A DNA stretch of 64,000 nt from an uncultured Eubacteriales bacterium (GCA_902790345.1 CADARO010000006.1:1-64000), one strand, 5' to 3'; shown: positions 44,844-53,638, numbered from the stretch's first letter. Notes: generated by a model not told the origin, from the letters alone. Numbers and translations: made by a program.

Positions 44844-45329
44844 TCACACGCCGAAGCGAATATTCTTGACGGTTCTGCCTTCCAGCGTCAGATCATCGTA
44901 GACGCGCGCGCCGCCATTGCCCACCGGAGCCTGCGCCAGCAAGCCAACCTTGACTATCTTATCGGCGGGCAGGCTGAAGAAACGCATCATGTAGAAATGC
45001 TCTCCGTCCGTGGAATAATGGAAGGAGAAAGTATTATCTACACGGCAGACTTTCAGCCAGGCGGCATTTCCGTCCAGGTTGCAGCCGTTGGCGTCGTCGG
45101 ATTCTCCGTTCTTCGTCACAACGCTGACCGCCGCGTGGGTGCCAAAGTCTGTCTTTTCAAAACAGGCCTTCGCCCAGTTTTTCAGGTCGACCATGACCAT
45201 GACGGATGCCGAATCATAGGTATCCTTGAAATCGTGGGACACCTTGACCCGCAGGACGAAATCTCCCTCGAATTCAGTATAGTAGTACGGCGCGTTGCAG
45301 AGGGATTCAGGTGTGATGACCCCCCTTTG
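44844..45329 (-). pseudogene. 5'-truncated DUF1349 (concanavalin-like) gene
   Basis: The frame is open from 45329 and carries an in-frame homologous region APYYYTEFEGDFVLRVKVS...DFKDTYDSASVMVMVD and the end TFSFHYSTDGEHFYMMRFF, matching DUF1349 carbohydrate-related beta-sandwich proteins of about 190 residues. Here about 150 residues remain: the first 35-45 are missing, two TGA codons close the frame upstream, and no good start exists before GTG 45242 inside the domain. The break lies 18 bp after the MFS transporter stop, so a deletion probably removed the start and spacer. Such proteins often share a transcript with a sugar transporter. Confidence 0.65.
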
Positions 45330-45347
45330 TCATCATGTTCTTGCTTT

Positions 45348-46556
45348 TTAATTCGATTGTCCGTGAACGGTTCGGGACCTGACGGCCCTTTTCAGAATAC
45401 ACAGGCCGACAATCAACAGGACCGGAAAAAGCGAAGCGGCCAAAAGTCCCGCCTTCAGGCTGCTGTCCGCGAGGCTCGAAACACCGCCCACCAGCGCGGG
45501 TCCAATGGAACCGCCCAAATCGCCGCCCAATGCCAACAGCGCAAACATGGCGGTGCCGCCCCTCGGACATTTCTGGGCTGATATACTGAGCGTGCCCGGC
45601 CACATGATGCCGACGGAAATGCCGCAAATCGCGCAGCCCGCCAGGCCCAGGATTGGAGAGGATGACAGAGACGCCAGCAAATAGCAGCAGACGCAGAGCA
45701 GACCGCAGCCCAGCATCGTCTTTGTCAGATCCAGCTTTTCGCTGTTCTTCCCGTAATAGGCACGCGAGATGCCCATCAGGACGGCGAACAGGCACGGGCC
45801 AGCCAGGTCGCCGACAAGCTTGCTCACCCCGAGGGCGGATTCAGTAAACGCCGAAGCCCACTGAGACATGGAGATTTCGGAGGCGCCGGAGCAAACCATG
45901 AGCAGCGCCATCAGCCAGAAGATCGGCGTGTGGAAGAGTTGTCCGATGCTCATGCTGTCGCCGTCTTCGACCAGACGCTCGATGGGGCATTTGACGAAAT
46001 TGAATGCGTTGCAGAATGGCAGCACCGCCCAAACCACCGCGAGGATGCGCCAATGCTGTATGCCGAACGCCATGAAAAACAGCGTGGAGCCCAGAATCAC
46101 GCCCACGGAGCCCCAGCAATAAAAGGAATGCAGCAGGCTCATCATGCCATCTTTATTGTCAAACGGGCAGGCCTCCACGATGGGGCTGATCAAAACCTCG
46201 ATCAGGCCGGACCCCACAGCGTACAGTACCACGGCAATCAGTATGCCGGTCAGCGGACTGGGCAGCAGGTCCGGAAGGACGGCGAGCAGCACGAGGCCGA
46301 CCGCGGACAATACCTGCGAGGCCACCACACAGACGCGGTATCCGATTTTGTCCACGAATTTGGCGGCCGCCAGATCCGTCAGAAGCTGAGTGAAGAAGAA
46401 GATGAAAGGAATTGCGGAAATCTGTTCGAGAGACAATGAGTAGGTGTTTTTGAACGTCAGGAACAGGAGCGGGGCGAAGTTGGCCGCGATGGCCTGCGTT
46501 ACAAAGCCAAGATAACAGGCCATCAGCGTTTTCCGATATTTTGAGGACGTCGTCAT
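45348..46556 (-). CDS. Major facilitator superfamily transporter
   Basis: 402 residues with about 12 membrane helices, first MACYLGFVTQAIAANFAPLLFL and last LLAASLFPVLLIVGLCIL. The pattern (FVDKIGYRVCVVASQ at the loop 2-3 position, FVKCPIER central loop) is that of sugar-type MFS permeases such as FucP-like or oligosaccharide carriers. SD AAGGTG 7 nt upstream of the ATG. Flanked by a DUF1349 remnant and an AraC remnant, so it may be the survivor of a sugar-use cluster. Confidence 0.88.
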   Translation of the reverse strand: MTTSSKYRKTLMACYLGFVTQAIAANFAPLLFLTFKNTYSLSLEQISAIPFIFFFTQLLTDLAAAKFVDKIGYRVCVVASQVLSAVGLVLLAVLPDLLPSPLTGILIAVVLYAVGSGLIEVLISPIVEACPFDNKDGMMSLLHSFYCWGSVGVILGSTLFFMAFGIQHWRILAVVWAVLPFCNAFNFVKCPIERLVEDGDSMSIGQLFHTPIFWLMALLMVCSGASEISMSQWASAFTESALGVSKLVGDLAGPCLFAVLMGISRAYYGKNSEKLDLTKTMLGCGLLCVCCYLLASLSSSPILGLAGCAICGISVGIMWPGTLSISAQKCPRGGTAMFALLALGGDLGGSIGPALVGGVSSLADSSLKAGLLAASLFPVLLIVGLCILKRAVRSRTVHGQSN

Positions 46557-46635
46557 ATGTCTTCACCTTCCAGTGATCATCGCTGTTCCAATTATATCAC
46601 ACAACATTGTCTCAATGCACGCATTATTAGCTCAA

Positions 46636-46773
46636 TCAATGGCACGATTTGCCCGGAAATTGTATTTGACCGGGCGAACAGCCCATACGGGCATTGAAGC
46701 TGCGGCTGATGCTTGCGGCGCGGGCAATGTCATTCAGTGAGATGTCCTCGGCATCATGAGCATGGATCCTTTC
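46636..46773 (-). pseudogene. Remnant of an AraC-family regulator (C-terminal HTH)
   Basis: A 46-codon stretch reads ERIHAHDAEDISLNDIARAASISRS followed by FNARMGCSPGQ and a stop. This is the second helix-turn-helix region of AraC-type regulators (usual pattern: ...EDISLNDIAxAAxISxSxxSRLFKxxxGxSPxxY). A few residues between SISRS and F are lost, the C-terminal half is gone, and the N-terminal domain is replaced by the acetyltransferase gene. It lies upstream of the MFS transporter, where such a regulator is expected. Confidence 0.7.
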
Positions 46774-46778
46774 ATCCG

Positions 46779-47360
46779 TTATGGGCATGTCACGTCAATG
46801 GCTTTGATGACCTTCGCGGGCACGCCGCCCACCACGGTGTTCGCGGGAACATCCTTGGTCACAACAGCCCCGGCGGCAACCACCGCGCCGTCGCCGATGG
46901 TGACGCCCCTGGTGATGATCGCCCCTGAGCCGATCCACACGCGGTCGCCGATGTGTATGGGCGCGCAGTGGTTGATTCGGTTGTAGGGGTTGAGATCGTG
47001 GTCGATCGTGGCCAGCACCACTCGATGGCCGATCAGGGCATGATCCCCGATGTAGATGCCGCCCTGATCCTGGAAATTGCAGCAGGAATTGATGAACACG
47101 TGCTTCCCCAGGTGGATGTTCCTGCCGAAATCGGTGTAAAAGGGCGGGAACAGGGTCAGACTCGCGTCCACCGCCTCCCCGGTCAGTTCGGACATGATTT
47201 CGACGATCTCCTCCGGAGTGTGGTACTTCGTGTTCAGCTCCATGGTCTGGCGGATGGCTGTTTGGCTCTGCTGAAGCGAACAGGCGTGCATTTCCGGGGT
47301 CATGTCCGCGACTCTGTCGGCGTTCAGGTATTTCAGCACTTCTTCGATGGTCATCATCAC
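46779..47360 (-). CDS. Hexapeptide-repeat O-acetyltransferase (maltose/galactoside type)
   Basis: 193 residues. N-terminal helical cap ([14 protein letters not shown]...[13 protein letters not shown]), then left-handed beta-helix hexapeptide repeats: [63 protein letters not shown], ending [17 protein letters not shown]. Family members use acetyl-CoA to acetylate sugars. The conserved H of ATIDHD is the usual catalytic histidine. SD AAAGGA upstream. Lies 23 bp after the aldo/keto reductase gene. Confidence 0.9.
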   Translation of the reverse strand: MMMTIEEVLKYLNADRVADMTPEMHACSLQQSQTAIRQTMELNTKYHTPEEIVEIMSELTGEAVDASLTLFPPFYTDFGRNIHLGKHVFINSCCNFQDQGGIYIGDHALIGHRVVLATIDHDLNPYNRINHCAPIHIGDRVWIGSGAIITRGVTIGDGAVVAAGAVVTKDVPANTVVGGVPAKVIKAIDVTCP

Positions 47361-47383
47361 CCGTATCCTTTCTTGAGTTCGAA

Positions 47384-48517
47384 TCAGCCCAGCTTCGCAG
47401 AGAAATCAGCCAGCACCTCGGAGATTTTGATCTGCTGCGGGCAAACCTGCTCACAGCTGCGGCAGGCCAGGCACGCCTGCGGACGCTTGTCCTCCGGCAG
47501 CGCGCTCAGGGCCATCGGCGCGATGAATCCACCGCCGGTGTAGGCATGCTCGTTGTACAGCGCGATCAGGTGGGGGATGTCAAGCCCCTGGGGACAGTGG
47601 CTGACGCAGTAGTGGCAGGCTGTGCAGGGCACTGTGCCCACGGAAAGCATGCGATCGGCGACGCTCATCAGCGCCTTCATCTCGGCATCGGTCAGCTTCC
47701 TGTCATCCGCGAAGGTGGCCAGGTTCTTTTCCAGCTGCTCCTCGTTGGACATACCGGAGAGGATCATGGTCACGGAGGGAACGCTCTGCAGGAACCGGAA
47801 AGCCCAGGCCGGGATGTCCTCGTCGGGACGCAGGTCTTTCAGCTGCGCTTCATATTCCGGGGCCAGCTTTGCCAGCCTGCCGCCGCGCAGGGGCTCCATG
47901 ACCCATACCGGGATGCGCCACTCGTCCAGCAGCGCCACCTTCTCCTTACCGCCCTGGAACGTCCAGTCCAGATAGTTCAGCTGCAGCTGGCAGAATTCCA
48001 TGTCTTTGCCGTAGGCGTCCAGGAAGCGCTTGAGCACGGGCATAGCTCCGTGGCAGGAGAAGCCCAGGTGCCGGATGCGGCCGTTCCGCTTCTGCCGCAT
48101 CAGATAGCTGTAGATGCCGTACTTTTCGTCGTCCAGATAGGCGTCGATGTTCATCTCGCACACGTTGTGGAACAGATAGAAATCGAAGTGATCCACGCCC
48201 AGCTTCTCAAGCTGGCGCTCAAAGATCTCCTCCACTTTGCCCCAATTGGCGGCGTCGTAACCGGGGAATTTGGTGGCCACGTAGAAGCTGTCCCTTGGAT
48301 ACCGTGCCAGCGCCTTGCCCATCACCAGCTCTGAATTCTCGTCGTGATAGCCCCAGGCCGTATCATAGTAGTTGACGCCATTCTTCATGGCCGTGTCAAC
48401 CATGCGCAGCGCAGCGGCCTCGTCGATCCTGCTGTCGTCCCCGTCGATCACCGGCAGGCGCATTGCGCCAAAGCCCAGCGCCGACAGCTTCATGCCCTGA
48501 AAATCCCTGTAAATCAT
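47384..48517 (-). CDS. Aldo/keto reductase with C-terminal [4Fe-4S] ferredoxin domain
   Basis: 377 residues. The AKR barrel has [19 protein letters not shown] (Asp/Tyr of the catalytic set near residue 50), [10 protein letters not shown], and LQLNYLDW. The C-terminal part holds two cluster motifs, [16 protein letters not shown] and [15 protein letters not shown]. Such fusions are common in strict anaerobes and are thought to accept electrons from ferredoxin rather than only NADPH. Promoter from the inverted-repeat region at 48790-48831. Upstream is a small helical gene, downstream the acetyltransferase. Confidence 0.92.
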   Translation of the reverse strand: MIYRDFQGMKLSALGFGAMRLPVIDGDDSRIDEAAALRMVDTAMKNGVNYYDTAWGYHDENSELVMGKALARYPRDSFYVATKFPGYDAANWGKVEEIFERQLEKLGVDHFDFYLFHNVCEMNIDAYLDDEKYGIYSYLMRQKRNGRIRHLGFSCHGAMPVLKRFLDAYGKDMEFCQLQLNYLDWTFQGGKEKVALLDEWRIPVWVMEPLRGGRLAKLAPEYEAQLKDLRPDEDIPAWAFRFLQSVPSVTMILSGMSNEEQLEKNLATFADDRKLTDAEMKALMSVADRMLSVGTVPCTACHYCVSHCPQGLDIPHLIALYNEHAYTGGGFIAPMALSALPEDKRPQACLACRSCEQVCPQQIKISEVLADFSAKLG

Positions 48518-48530
48518 CGTGTATTCCTCC

Positions 48531-48752
48531 TTATTTCATCCGCTTTTCCTGTGCGTGGATCAGATAGTCCATCCGGTCCACCTTTCGCTGACTGTCGTGC
48601 ATCTCTTCCACCAGCTCACAGCGCCGCAGCTTCATCCGGCGCAGCATCTCCCTGGTATTGCCCGCTTCAAACAGGGAGCCAATCGCCATACAAGCCGCCG
48701 CGTCACACCCGGCGTCCGAAAGTCCCTGCATCAGCCGCTCTTTCTCCGTCAT
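48531..48752 (-). CDS. Small helical protein of unknown function
   Basis: 73 residues from ATG 48752, with GGGGAGGGG as SD about 10 nt upstream. One helix pair with conserved-looking DAAACMAIGSLFEAGNTREMLRRMKLRRCELVEEMHDSQRKVDRMDYLI. No membrane part. It resembles small conserved proteins next to aldo/keto reductase genes in Clostridia; function unknown. The gene is 13 bp from the aldo/keto reductase, so they are co-transcribed. Confidence 0.7.
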   Translation of the reverse strand: MTEKERLMQGLSDAGCDAAACMAIGSLFEAGNTREMLRRMKLRRCELVEEMHDSQRKVDRMDYLIHAQEKRMK

Positions 48753-48789
48753 ATGGGATTGTCCCCTCCCCATTCTTTTCTTCTGATTT

Positions 48790-48861
48790 CATTATAACCG
48801 CTTGCGCGATTTCACGCCAATGGTTATAATGAATATCATGAAATTCCGATTTTGAATATCA
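48790..48861. promoter_or_regulatory. Divergent promoters with a perfect 10-bp inverted repeat
   Basis: CATTATAACC (48790-48799) and GGTTATAATG (48822-48831) are perfect inverted repeats 22 bp apart. Each arm holds a TATAAT reading outward: plus strand TTGCGC (48802-48807) - 17 bp - TATAAT (48825-48830) for lysR, minus strand TTGGCG (48820-48815) - 18 bp - TATAAT (48796-48791) for the small helical gene and aldo/keto reductase. Two GAATATCA boxes (48831-48838, 48854-48861) lie downstream of the lysR -10. The LysR protein may bind here and control both directions. Confidence 0.7.
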
Positions 48862-48880
48862 CAATGAAGGGAGTGTCCGT

Positions 48881-49756
48881 ATGGAAATCAGAACATTGAG
48901 ATACTTTCTCGCGGTGGCCCGGGAGGAAAACATGACGCGGGCCGCCGAACTGCTTCATGTCACCCAGCCGACCCTTTCCAAGGCGCTGAAGGCGCTGGAG
49001 GATGAGCTTGGCAAGAAGCTGTTCACCCGCCACAGCTTCAGTATCGCCCTGACGGACGAGGGCGTGCTGCTGCGGGACCGTGCGGAGGACCTGGTGACCA
49101 TGGCGGACAAGATCGAAAGGGAATTCCTTTCGCTGGACGACATCGCTGGCGGCGAGCTGTACTTCGGCCTCGCGGAATCATACCAGATCCGCTATCTCGC
49201 CCGGGAGCTGCGCGTCCTCAAGGCGCAGTATCCCGGCCGGAAATACCACATCACCAGCGGCGATACCGAGCAGGTGACGGAAAAGCTGGACAAGGGCCTG
49301 CTGGACTTCGCCGTGATCTGCGACGCGCCGAACGGGAAAAAGTATGATGCCATCGCCTTCCCGGAGGGCGATACCTGGGGCCTGATTCTTCCCGCAGAGG
49401 ACGCGCTGGCGCAAAAAGAGACCATTCGCGTGGATGATCTCGTCGGCCTGCCGCTGTTTACCTCAGAGCAGGGATGGGAGGGTGACATTCGGGGGTGGGC
49501 CGGGGACCGCTTCCCGGAGCTTCATCTGGAGGGCTCCTTCCGCCTTGCCTACAACGCCTCCATGTTTGTCCGGGAGGGTCTGGGATACCAGCTGTCCTTC
49601 CGGCATCTGGTGGATGTCTCGGAGAGCAGCGGGCTGGCGTTCAGGCCATTGGAACCCAGGCTGGAGAGCAAACTGTATTTGATCTGGAATCGATATCAGG
49701 CATTGACCCCCATTGCGGAAAGGTTTATTGAACAGATCAGGCACGGGATGCTTTGA
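48881..49756 (+). CDS. LysR-family transcriptional regulator
   Basis: 291 residues, standard size. N-terminal helix-turn-helix: RTLRYFLAVAREENMTRAAELLHVTQPTLSKALKALEDELG, then the periplasmic-binding-like effector domain (ELYFGLAESYQIRYLARELRV). Divergent from the aldo/keto reductase operon with a shared palindromic promoter region, the classic arrangement for LysR regulators and their targets. The 5' region has a GGGAG SD at the right spacing. Effector unknown. Confidence 0.92.
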   Translation: MEIRTLRYFLAVAREENMTRAAELLHVTQPTLSKALKALEDELGKKLFTRHSFSIALTDEGVLLRDRAEDLVTMADKIEREFLSLDDIAGGELYFGLAESYQIRYLARELRVLKAQYPGRKYHITSGDTEQVTEKLDKGLLDFAVICDAPNGKKYDAIAFPEGDTWGLILPAEDALAQKETIRVDDLVGLPLFTSEQGWEGDIRGWAGDRFPELHLEGSFRLAYNASMFVREGLGYQLSFRHLVDVSESSGLAFRPLEPRLESKLYLIWNRYQALTPIAERFIEQIRHGML

Positions 49757-49770
49757 TCTCTCCCGTGCCT
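49739..49770. terminator. Bidirectional terminator-like hairpin between lysR and the fused flavoprotein
   Basis: A 10-bp perfect stem (AGGCACGGGA with TCCCGTGCCT) with a 12-nt loop; the left arm contains the last lysR codons and the stop is in the loop. Only a weak T tract follows on each side. Confidence 0.6.
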
Positions 49771-49806
49771 GCGAGTTTATTCAGTCTGATTGCGTTGGAC
49801 GCGGCG

Positions 49807-52653
49807 TTACTGGTTGCTCTTGTTGCCGCCCAGGTCGAGGTGCAGAACCTCCATCATGTACTTCGCGGCGGTGTCACCGAACATGATGTTCGGATAGTCG
49901 GGCTGCGCCTTGACGTACTTGAAGAAGTCCTTCATGACCTCTTCCTTGTTCAGCAGCTCGTCGCGGAACATGGCGTTGAAGCCCAGGCTGGGATTCAGCG
50001 CGTCCTCGGCCAGCTTCTGGTAGACGCTGGTGGCCTCGAAGGAGAAGTCGTCCTTCGCGGCGCACTGGGCGATGACGTTCGCGGCGATCATGCCGCCGGT
50101 CATGGCCGAGGGGATGCCGTATTCGAACGCGCACTCCGCCGCGCCGATGGAGTCGCCGATGGCGATGGCGCCGGGGACCACGCCGTTGCCCAGCTTGCGG
50201 GAGCCGGGCAGACGCCAGCCGCGGAACTTGTCGATCAGGGTGGCGTTCTTGAGCCGGGCCTGGCCGAACTTCGTGTTGTCGCGCCAGAACTCATAGAACT
50301 CCATGGCGGAGCAGCCCGTTTCGCGCAGCGCCTTCTCGGTGATGGTGAGGCCCAGCACAGCCTGCTTCCCGCCGTAATGCGGGTTCAGCCACGTGGTGCA
50401 GATGGGGCTCCAGCCGTTCAGTCCCTTGGGCACGTAGTATTCCTCGGCCATGTTGGGGGCGAGGCCCTCCACGCCGTCCACATAGGCGCGGAAGCAGTAC
50501 ATCGTCAGATCGGGATCATCCGGGAACAGGCCCAGCTGGCGGGTCAGCTCGCTGTGCGCGCCGTTGGCGATGACGGTGATGTCCGCCTCAATGTCCATGT
50601 CCTGATTGTGATACAGGCCGTGAACGCCCTTCACGACGCCCTTGCGCATGATGAGGCTGGTGGCCTCGTAGTTCTCCATGAAATCAGCGCCCTGCTTGAT
50701 GGCCGCGCGGCGGATCCAGTCGTCCGTGAAGCGGCGGGTGGCGATCATGGCCGGCTCCGTCTTCATGTCCACATAGTCCTCGTCGCGGTCGATGAGGCGG
50801 AAGTCGGTGATGGAGCACGCCTGGTACTTCATCATGTTGTCGTAAGCGCCCATCTCCTTGAGCATGGGATAGAGGGCCGGCACGTAAACGCCACCGCAGA
50901 TCTTGTCGCGGGGCCAGGTTTCCTTATCGACGAAAAGGACATCGACGCCAAGCTTTGCCAGGTAATATGCTGCTGTGCTTCCTCCGGGACCGGCGCCGAC
51001 AACAAGCTTCTGGCACACGCCGCAGCCGATGCACTTCTCGGGATTGATCTGAGCGTAGCCGCAGCCAAGGCAGCGCAGCTCTTCCTGATACGCCTGCTTC
51101 GCGGTGTAGGTGATCTCCACATCGTCGAAGTTGTTCAGCCGCTCGCCGGCGTCCTGCATGGGGCGCTCGTGGCGGCGGGTCTTGCGGCGGTTACAGGGAT
51201 AGATCTTCTCCTCCATCGGCCCGGCCACCAGCTTGTGGCCCACTTCGGCGTTTCTCAGCACGCGCTGCTGGATGGCGGCGTCCACGTCGAAAGCCGCCTT
51301 GCGGCCGCTGGCCAGCGCGTCGATGACGGAGCACGCGCCGCCCGCGATATCGCCGGCGTAGAACACGCTCTCGCCGTTGGCCTCGGGGAAGATGGGATCG
51401 GCATACTGGCCAATGGCCACGATGATGAACTGGGTGTCCAGATGCACCAGCTGATTGTCATCGGTCTCGAAGCTGATCCTGCCGTTCTCGTCCTTGGAGA
51501 AATTCGTCACCTTCACAAGGTCGATGCCCTCCAGCGTGTTCACGCGACCGGTGTAGGCCTTGGGGCTGTAGCCCTCCATGAAGACCACGCCTTCCTCGGC
51601 GGCCTCGTCCTTCTCCCACTTGTGGGCGGGCACGTACTCGCCCTCCTCAAGGCACACCACGGTGACCTTCTTCGCGCCCAGGCGCAGCGCCGTGCGGGCG
51701 GTGTCCATGGCCACGGAGCCGCCGCCGATGACGACGCCCTCGCGGCCCTCCACCACGAAGTTCTGATGGGGCATGCGGTAGGTGTTCTGATCGTTGTTGG
51801 CGAAATCCATGAACTGGATGGCGGTGTAGACTGCGTCGTAGTTCCACTTCGGCACCCAGGTGATCTCCTTGCCGTGGGGCGTGCCGGCGGCCACCACGAT
51901 GGCGTCGAACTCCTCCTGCAGGGCCTTGATCTGAGCCTTGCCCAGCGGCGCGCTGCACTGGATGTTCAGGCCGGCGTCTTCCAGCTTTTTGATGTCCTTG
52001 CGCACGGCGTCGCGGTCCAGGCGGAACTCGGGGATCGCGCGCACCAGCATGCCGCCGGGCTCGTTGTTGGCCTCGAACACGGTCACGTCGTAGCCGAGGG
52101 TGGACAGGAAATGGCCCGCCGACAGGCCCGCCGGGCCCGCGCCGATGACGGCCACGCGCTCGTCGTGCAGCCGGGGATACTTCGGGCGCTTGTATTCGAC
52201 GGTCTCATCCAGATAGCGCTTGATGCCGCGGATGGCCATGGGATCGTCCACCAACACGCCGCGCTTGCAGACCTGCTCGCAGGGATGATGGCAGATGTGA
52301 GAGCAGACGGACGGCAGCGGGTTCTTCTCCCAGATGATGCGGAAGGCTTCCTCGTCCTTGCCGTTGCGGGCCAGACCGATGTAGCCCTGGGGGCTGATGC
52401 CCAGCGGGCAGGCCGTGGTGCAGGACTGCTTGGTGCAGAACGCGTCGATGTCGGCAAGCCGCATCACCGGCTGGTCGGTACACTCGGGACACACGCGGCA
52501 GATCCAGCGCTGGGCCTCGTCGATGGCCTCAACGGGACAGTTCTCCCGGCAGGTGCCGCAGTTGATGCACTTTTTGGTGTCAACCTTGGCTACGTAGCCG
52601 CGATCCAGCGCGTATTCCAGGGATCCTTCCTGCTTGATCTTGATCGTGCTCAT
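49807..52653 (-). CDS. Fused flavoprotein: ferredoxin/GltD-like part joined to a geranylgeranyl-reductase-like part
   Basis: 948 residues. Residues 20-75: ferredoxin CINCGTCRENCPVEAI and CRVCPEC. Residues about 80-130: more Cys (CTTACPLGISP, CSHICHHPCEQVCKRG) as in GltD-type proteins. Residues 165-470: NAD(P)/FAD domains with VAVIGAGPAGLSAGHFLS and VVIGGGSVAMDTARTALRLG. At 541-547 the motif CIGCGVCQ begins a second cluster but lacks its fourth Cys-Pro and runs straight into KLVVGAGPGGSTAAYY, the start of a second flavoprotein of the geranylgeranyl reductase/FixC-like family (PRDKICGG, VIANGAHS, AIGDSIGAAE), ending at 948. The joint is in frame. SD AAGGAGGAG precedes the ATG. Such a two-flavin layout could couple NAD(P)H, ferredoxin and an unsaturated lipid or quinone (inference). 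A TetR-type operator lies upstream. Confidence 0.75.
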   Translation of the reverse strand: MSTIKIKQEGSLEYALDRGYVAKVDTKKCINCGTCRENCPVEAIDEAQRWICRVCPECTDQPVMRLADIDAFCTKQSCTTACPLGISPQGYIGLARNGKDEEAFRIIWEKNPLPSVCSHICHHPCEQVCKRGVLVDDPMAIRGIKRYLDETVEYKRPKYPRLHDERVAVIGAGPAGLSAGHFLSTLGYDVTVFEANNEPGGMLVRAIPEFRLDRDAVRKDIKKLEDAGLNIQCSAPLGKAQIKALQEEFDAIVVAAGTPHGKEITWVPKWNYDAVYTAIQFMDFANNDQNTYRMPHQNFVVEGREGVVIGGGSVAMDTARTALRLGAKKVTVVCLEEGEYVPAHKWEKDEAAEEGVVFMEGYSPKAYTGRVNTLEGIDLVKVTNFSKDENGRISFETDDNQLVHLDTQFIIVAIGQYADPIFPEANGESVFYAGDIAGGACSVIDALASGRKAAFDVDAAIQQRVLRNAEVGHKLVAGPMEEKIYPCNRRKTRRHERPMQDAGERLNNFDDVEITYTAKQAYQEELRCLGCGYAQINPEKCIGCGVCQKLVVGAGPGGSTAAYYLAKLGVDVLFVDKETWPRDKICGGVYVPALYPMLKEMGAYDNMMKYQACSITDFRLIDRDEDYVDMKTEPAMIATRRFTDDWIRRAAIKQGADFMENYEATSLIMRKGVVKGVHGLYHNQDMDIEADITVIANGAHSELTRQLGLFPDDPDLTMYCFRAYVDGVEGLAPNMAEEYYVPKGLNGWSPICTTWLNPHYGGKQAVLGLTITEKALRETGCSAMEFYEFWRDNTKFGQARLKNATLIDKFRGWRLPGSRKLGNGVVPGAIAIGDSIGAAECAFEYGIPSAMTGGMIAANVIAQCAAKDDFSFEATSVYQKLAEDALNPSLGFNAMFRDELLNKEEVMKDFFKYVKAQPDYPNIMFGDTAAKYMMEVLHLDLGGNKSNQ

Positions 52654-52685
52654 GGAATACTCCTCCTTTTCACATAAAACGCACC

Positions 52686-52755
52686 GTGTATAGTATACAC
52701 GTATAGTGTCTATGTAAATAATAAGCCTGAAGCCGAATGTTAGTCAACTCTAACA
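52686..52755. promoter_or_regulatory. Palindromic operator region of the fused flavoprotein promoter
   Basis: GTGTATA-G-TATACAC (52686-52700) is a perfect 7+1+7 inverted repeat, overlapping the probable minus-strand -10 (TACTAT, 17 bp from TTTACA). A second, weaker inverted repeat TGTTAG-N6-CTAACA lies at 52738-52755, upstream of the -35. The neighbouring TetR-family gene is the natural candidate to bind. Confidence 0.7.
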
Positions 52756-52772
52756 ATGTCGTTGCTTTGCAT

Positions 52773-52801
52773 AAAAAAGAAGCGCGCGGTGTGCGTGCTT
52801 C
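52773..52801 (-). terminator. Terminator of the TetR-family gene
   Basis: On the minus strand GAAGC...GCTTC with further GC pairing in the stem, followed by six T's. It ends 20 bp after the TetR stop. Confidence 0.85.
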
Positions 52802-52821
52802 AGACAAAATGGACCCGCCTG

Positions 52822-53481
52822 TCAGAGGGTAAGCCAGGATATGTTTGCCTCGCAGTATTTTAGAAACGCGCCAACGTCGATCTCATCAATCCGCCTGTCC
52901 GTTTCCGCGGAGATGGCGTCAATCCGCGCCGCGTCATAGTTCAGCAGGCTGAGGATCGCCCGAATGTGGACGCTGCAAAAGCGGCGATAGTCGATATCCA
53001 ATTCATCCTGATGGATGAACAGGTGCATCGTGCCGCCCATGGCGAAGACGATGGCCGTTTTCAACTGGCGGAAGGAAAAGGTCTTTTCTCCACAATAGCG
53101 TCTCAGCCAATTGCAGATGGTGTCCACCCACGCGTCCAGGCATTCCGCCTGGCGAACGGAGGACAGGATGAACTGTCTCAGGGTATAGTCGCTGGCCACG
53201 CCCTTGAAAAAGAGCATGTTGAAATCCGAAATGCCCTGAAACAGCTCGTCGTTCTGGAAGGACAGCGTTTCCATGTAAGCGAAAGAGGTATCCAGCAATT
53301 CGCTGAGCATCGTCTTCACGATTTCGATTTTCTGCGTGTAATAGTGCTGAAGCAGCGATTTGTTTATGCCTGACGCCCTGGCGATGTCGCTCAGGGACAC
53401 CTGGTCGTACTGGTTTTCGCCGAACAGCCTGTAGGCGACGGTCAAAATTTTCTCGCGCCGCTTTGTGTTTTTAAGCGCCAT
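52822..53481 (-). CDS. TetR/AcrR-family transcriptional regulator
   Basis: 219 residues from ATG 53481 (GGGAGGG upstream). HTH: REKILTVAYRLFGENQYDQVSLSDIARASGINKSLLQHYYTQK, the TetR signature. The C-terminal domain (180 residues) shares no recognised ligand class. Lies upstream of the fused flavoprotein on the same strand, with its own terminator and a perfect palindrome in the next promoter, so local repression of that gene is likely. Confidence 0.9.
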   Translation of the reverse strand: MALKNTKRREKILTVAYRLFGENQYDQVSLSDIARASGINKSLLQHYYTQKIEIVKTMLSELLDTSFAYMETLSFQNDELFQGISDFNMLFFKGVASDYTLRQFILSSVRQAECLDAWVDTICNWLRRYCGEKTFSFRQLKTAIVFAMGGTMHLFIHQDELDIDYRRFCSVHIRAILSLLNYDAARIDAISAETDRRIDEIDVGAFLKYCEANISWLTL

Positions 53482-53638
53482 TGTCGTCTGTCCCTCCCGA
53501 GCACGGCCCTTTGCGCGCCGTTCGCTGCGCAAATTCTTATTGTATCACATTATATCACACCGATTTGATTTTGTCAGTTGTTTTGTTCTTCAGGACGCTT
53601 CGCTTTTGCGCCGCCTGAACTTGTGGTCTTTCTGGGGC

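Noticed and set aside
49753..52677. A 974-codon open frame on the plus strand opposite the fused flavoprotein
   Set aside because: Antisense shadow with Leu/Val/His/Ala-rich translation; the minus-strand frame has Rossmann motifs, cysteine clusters and a strong SD.
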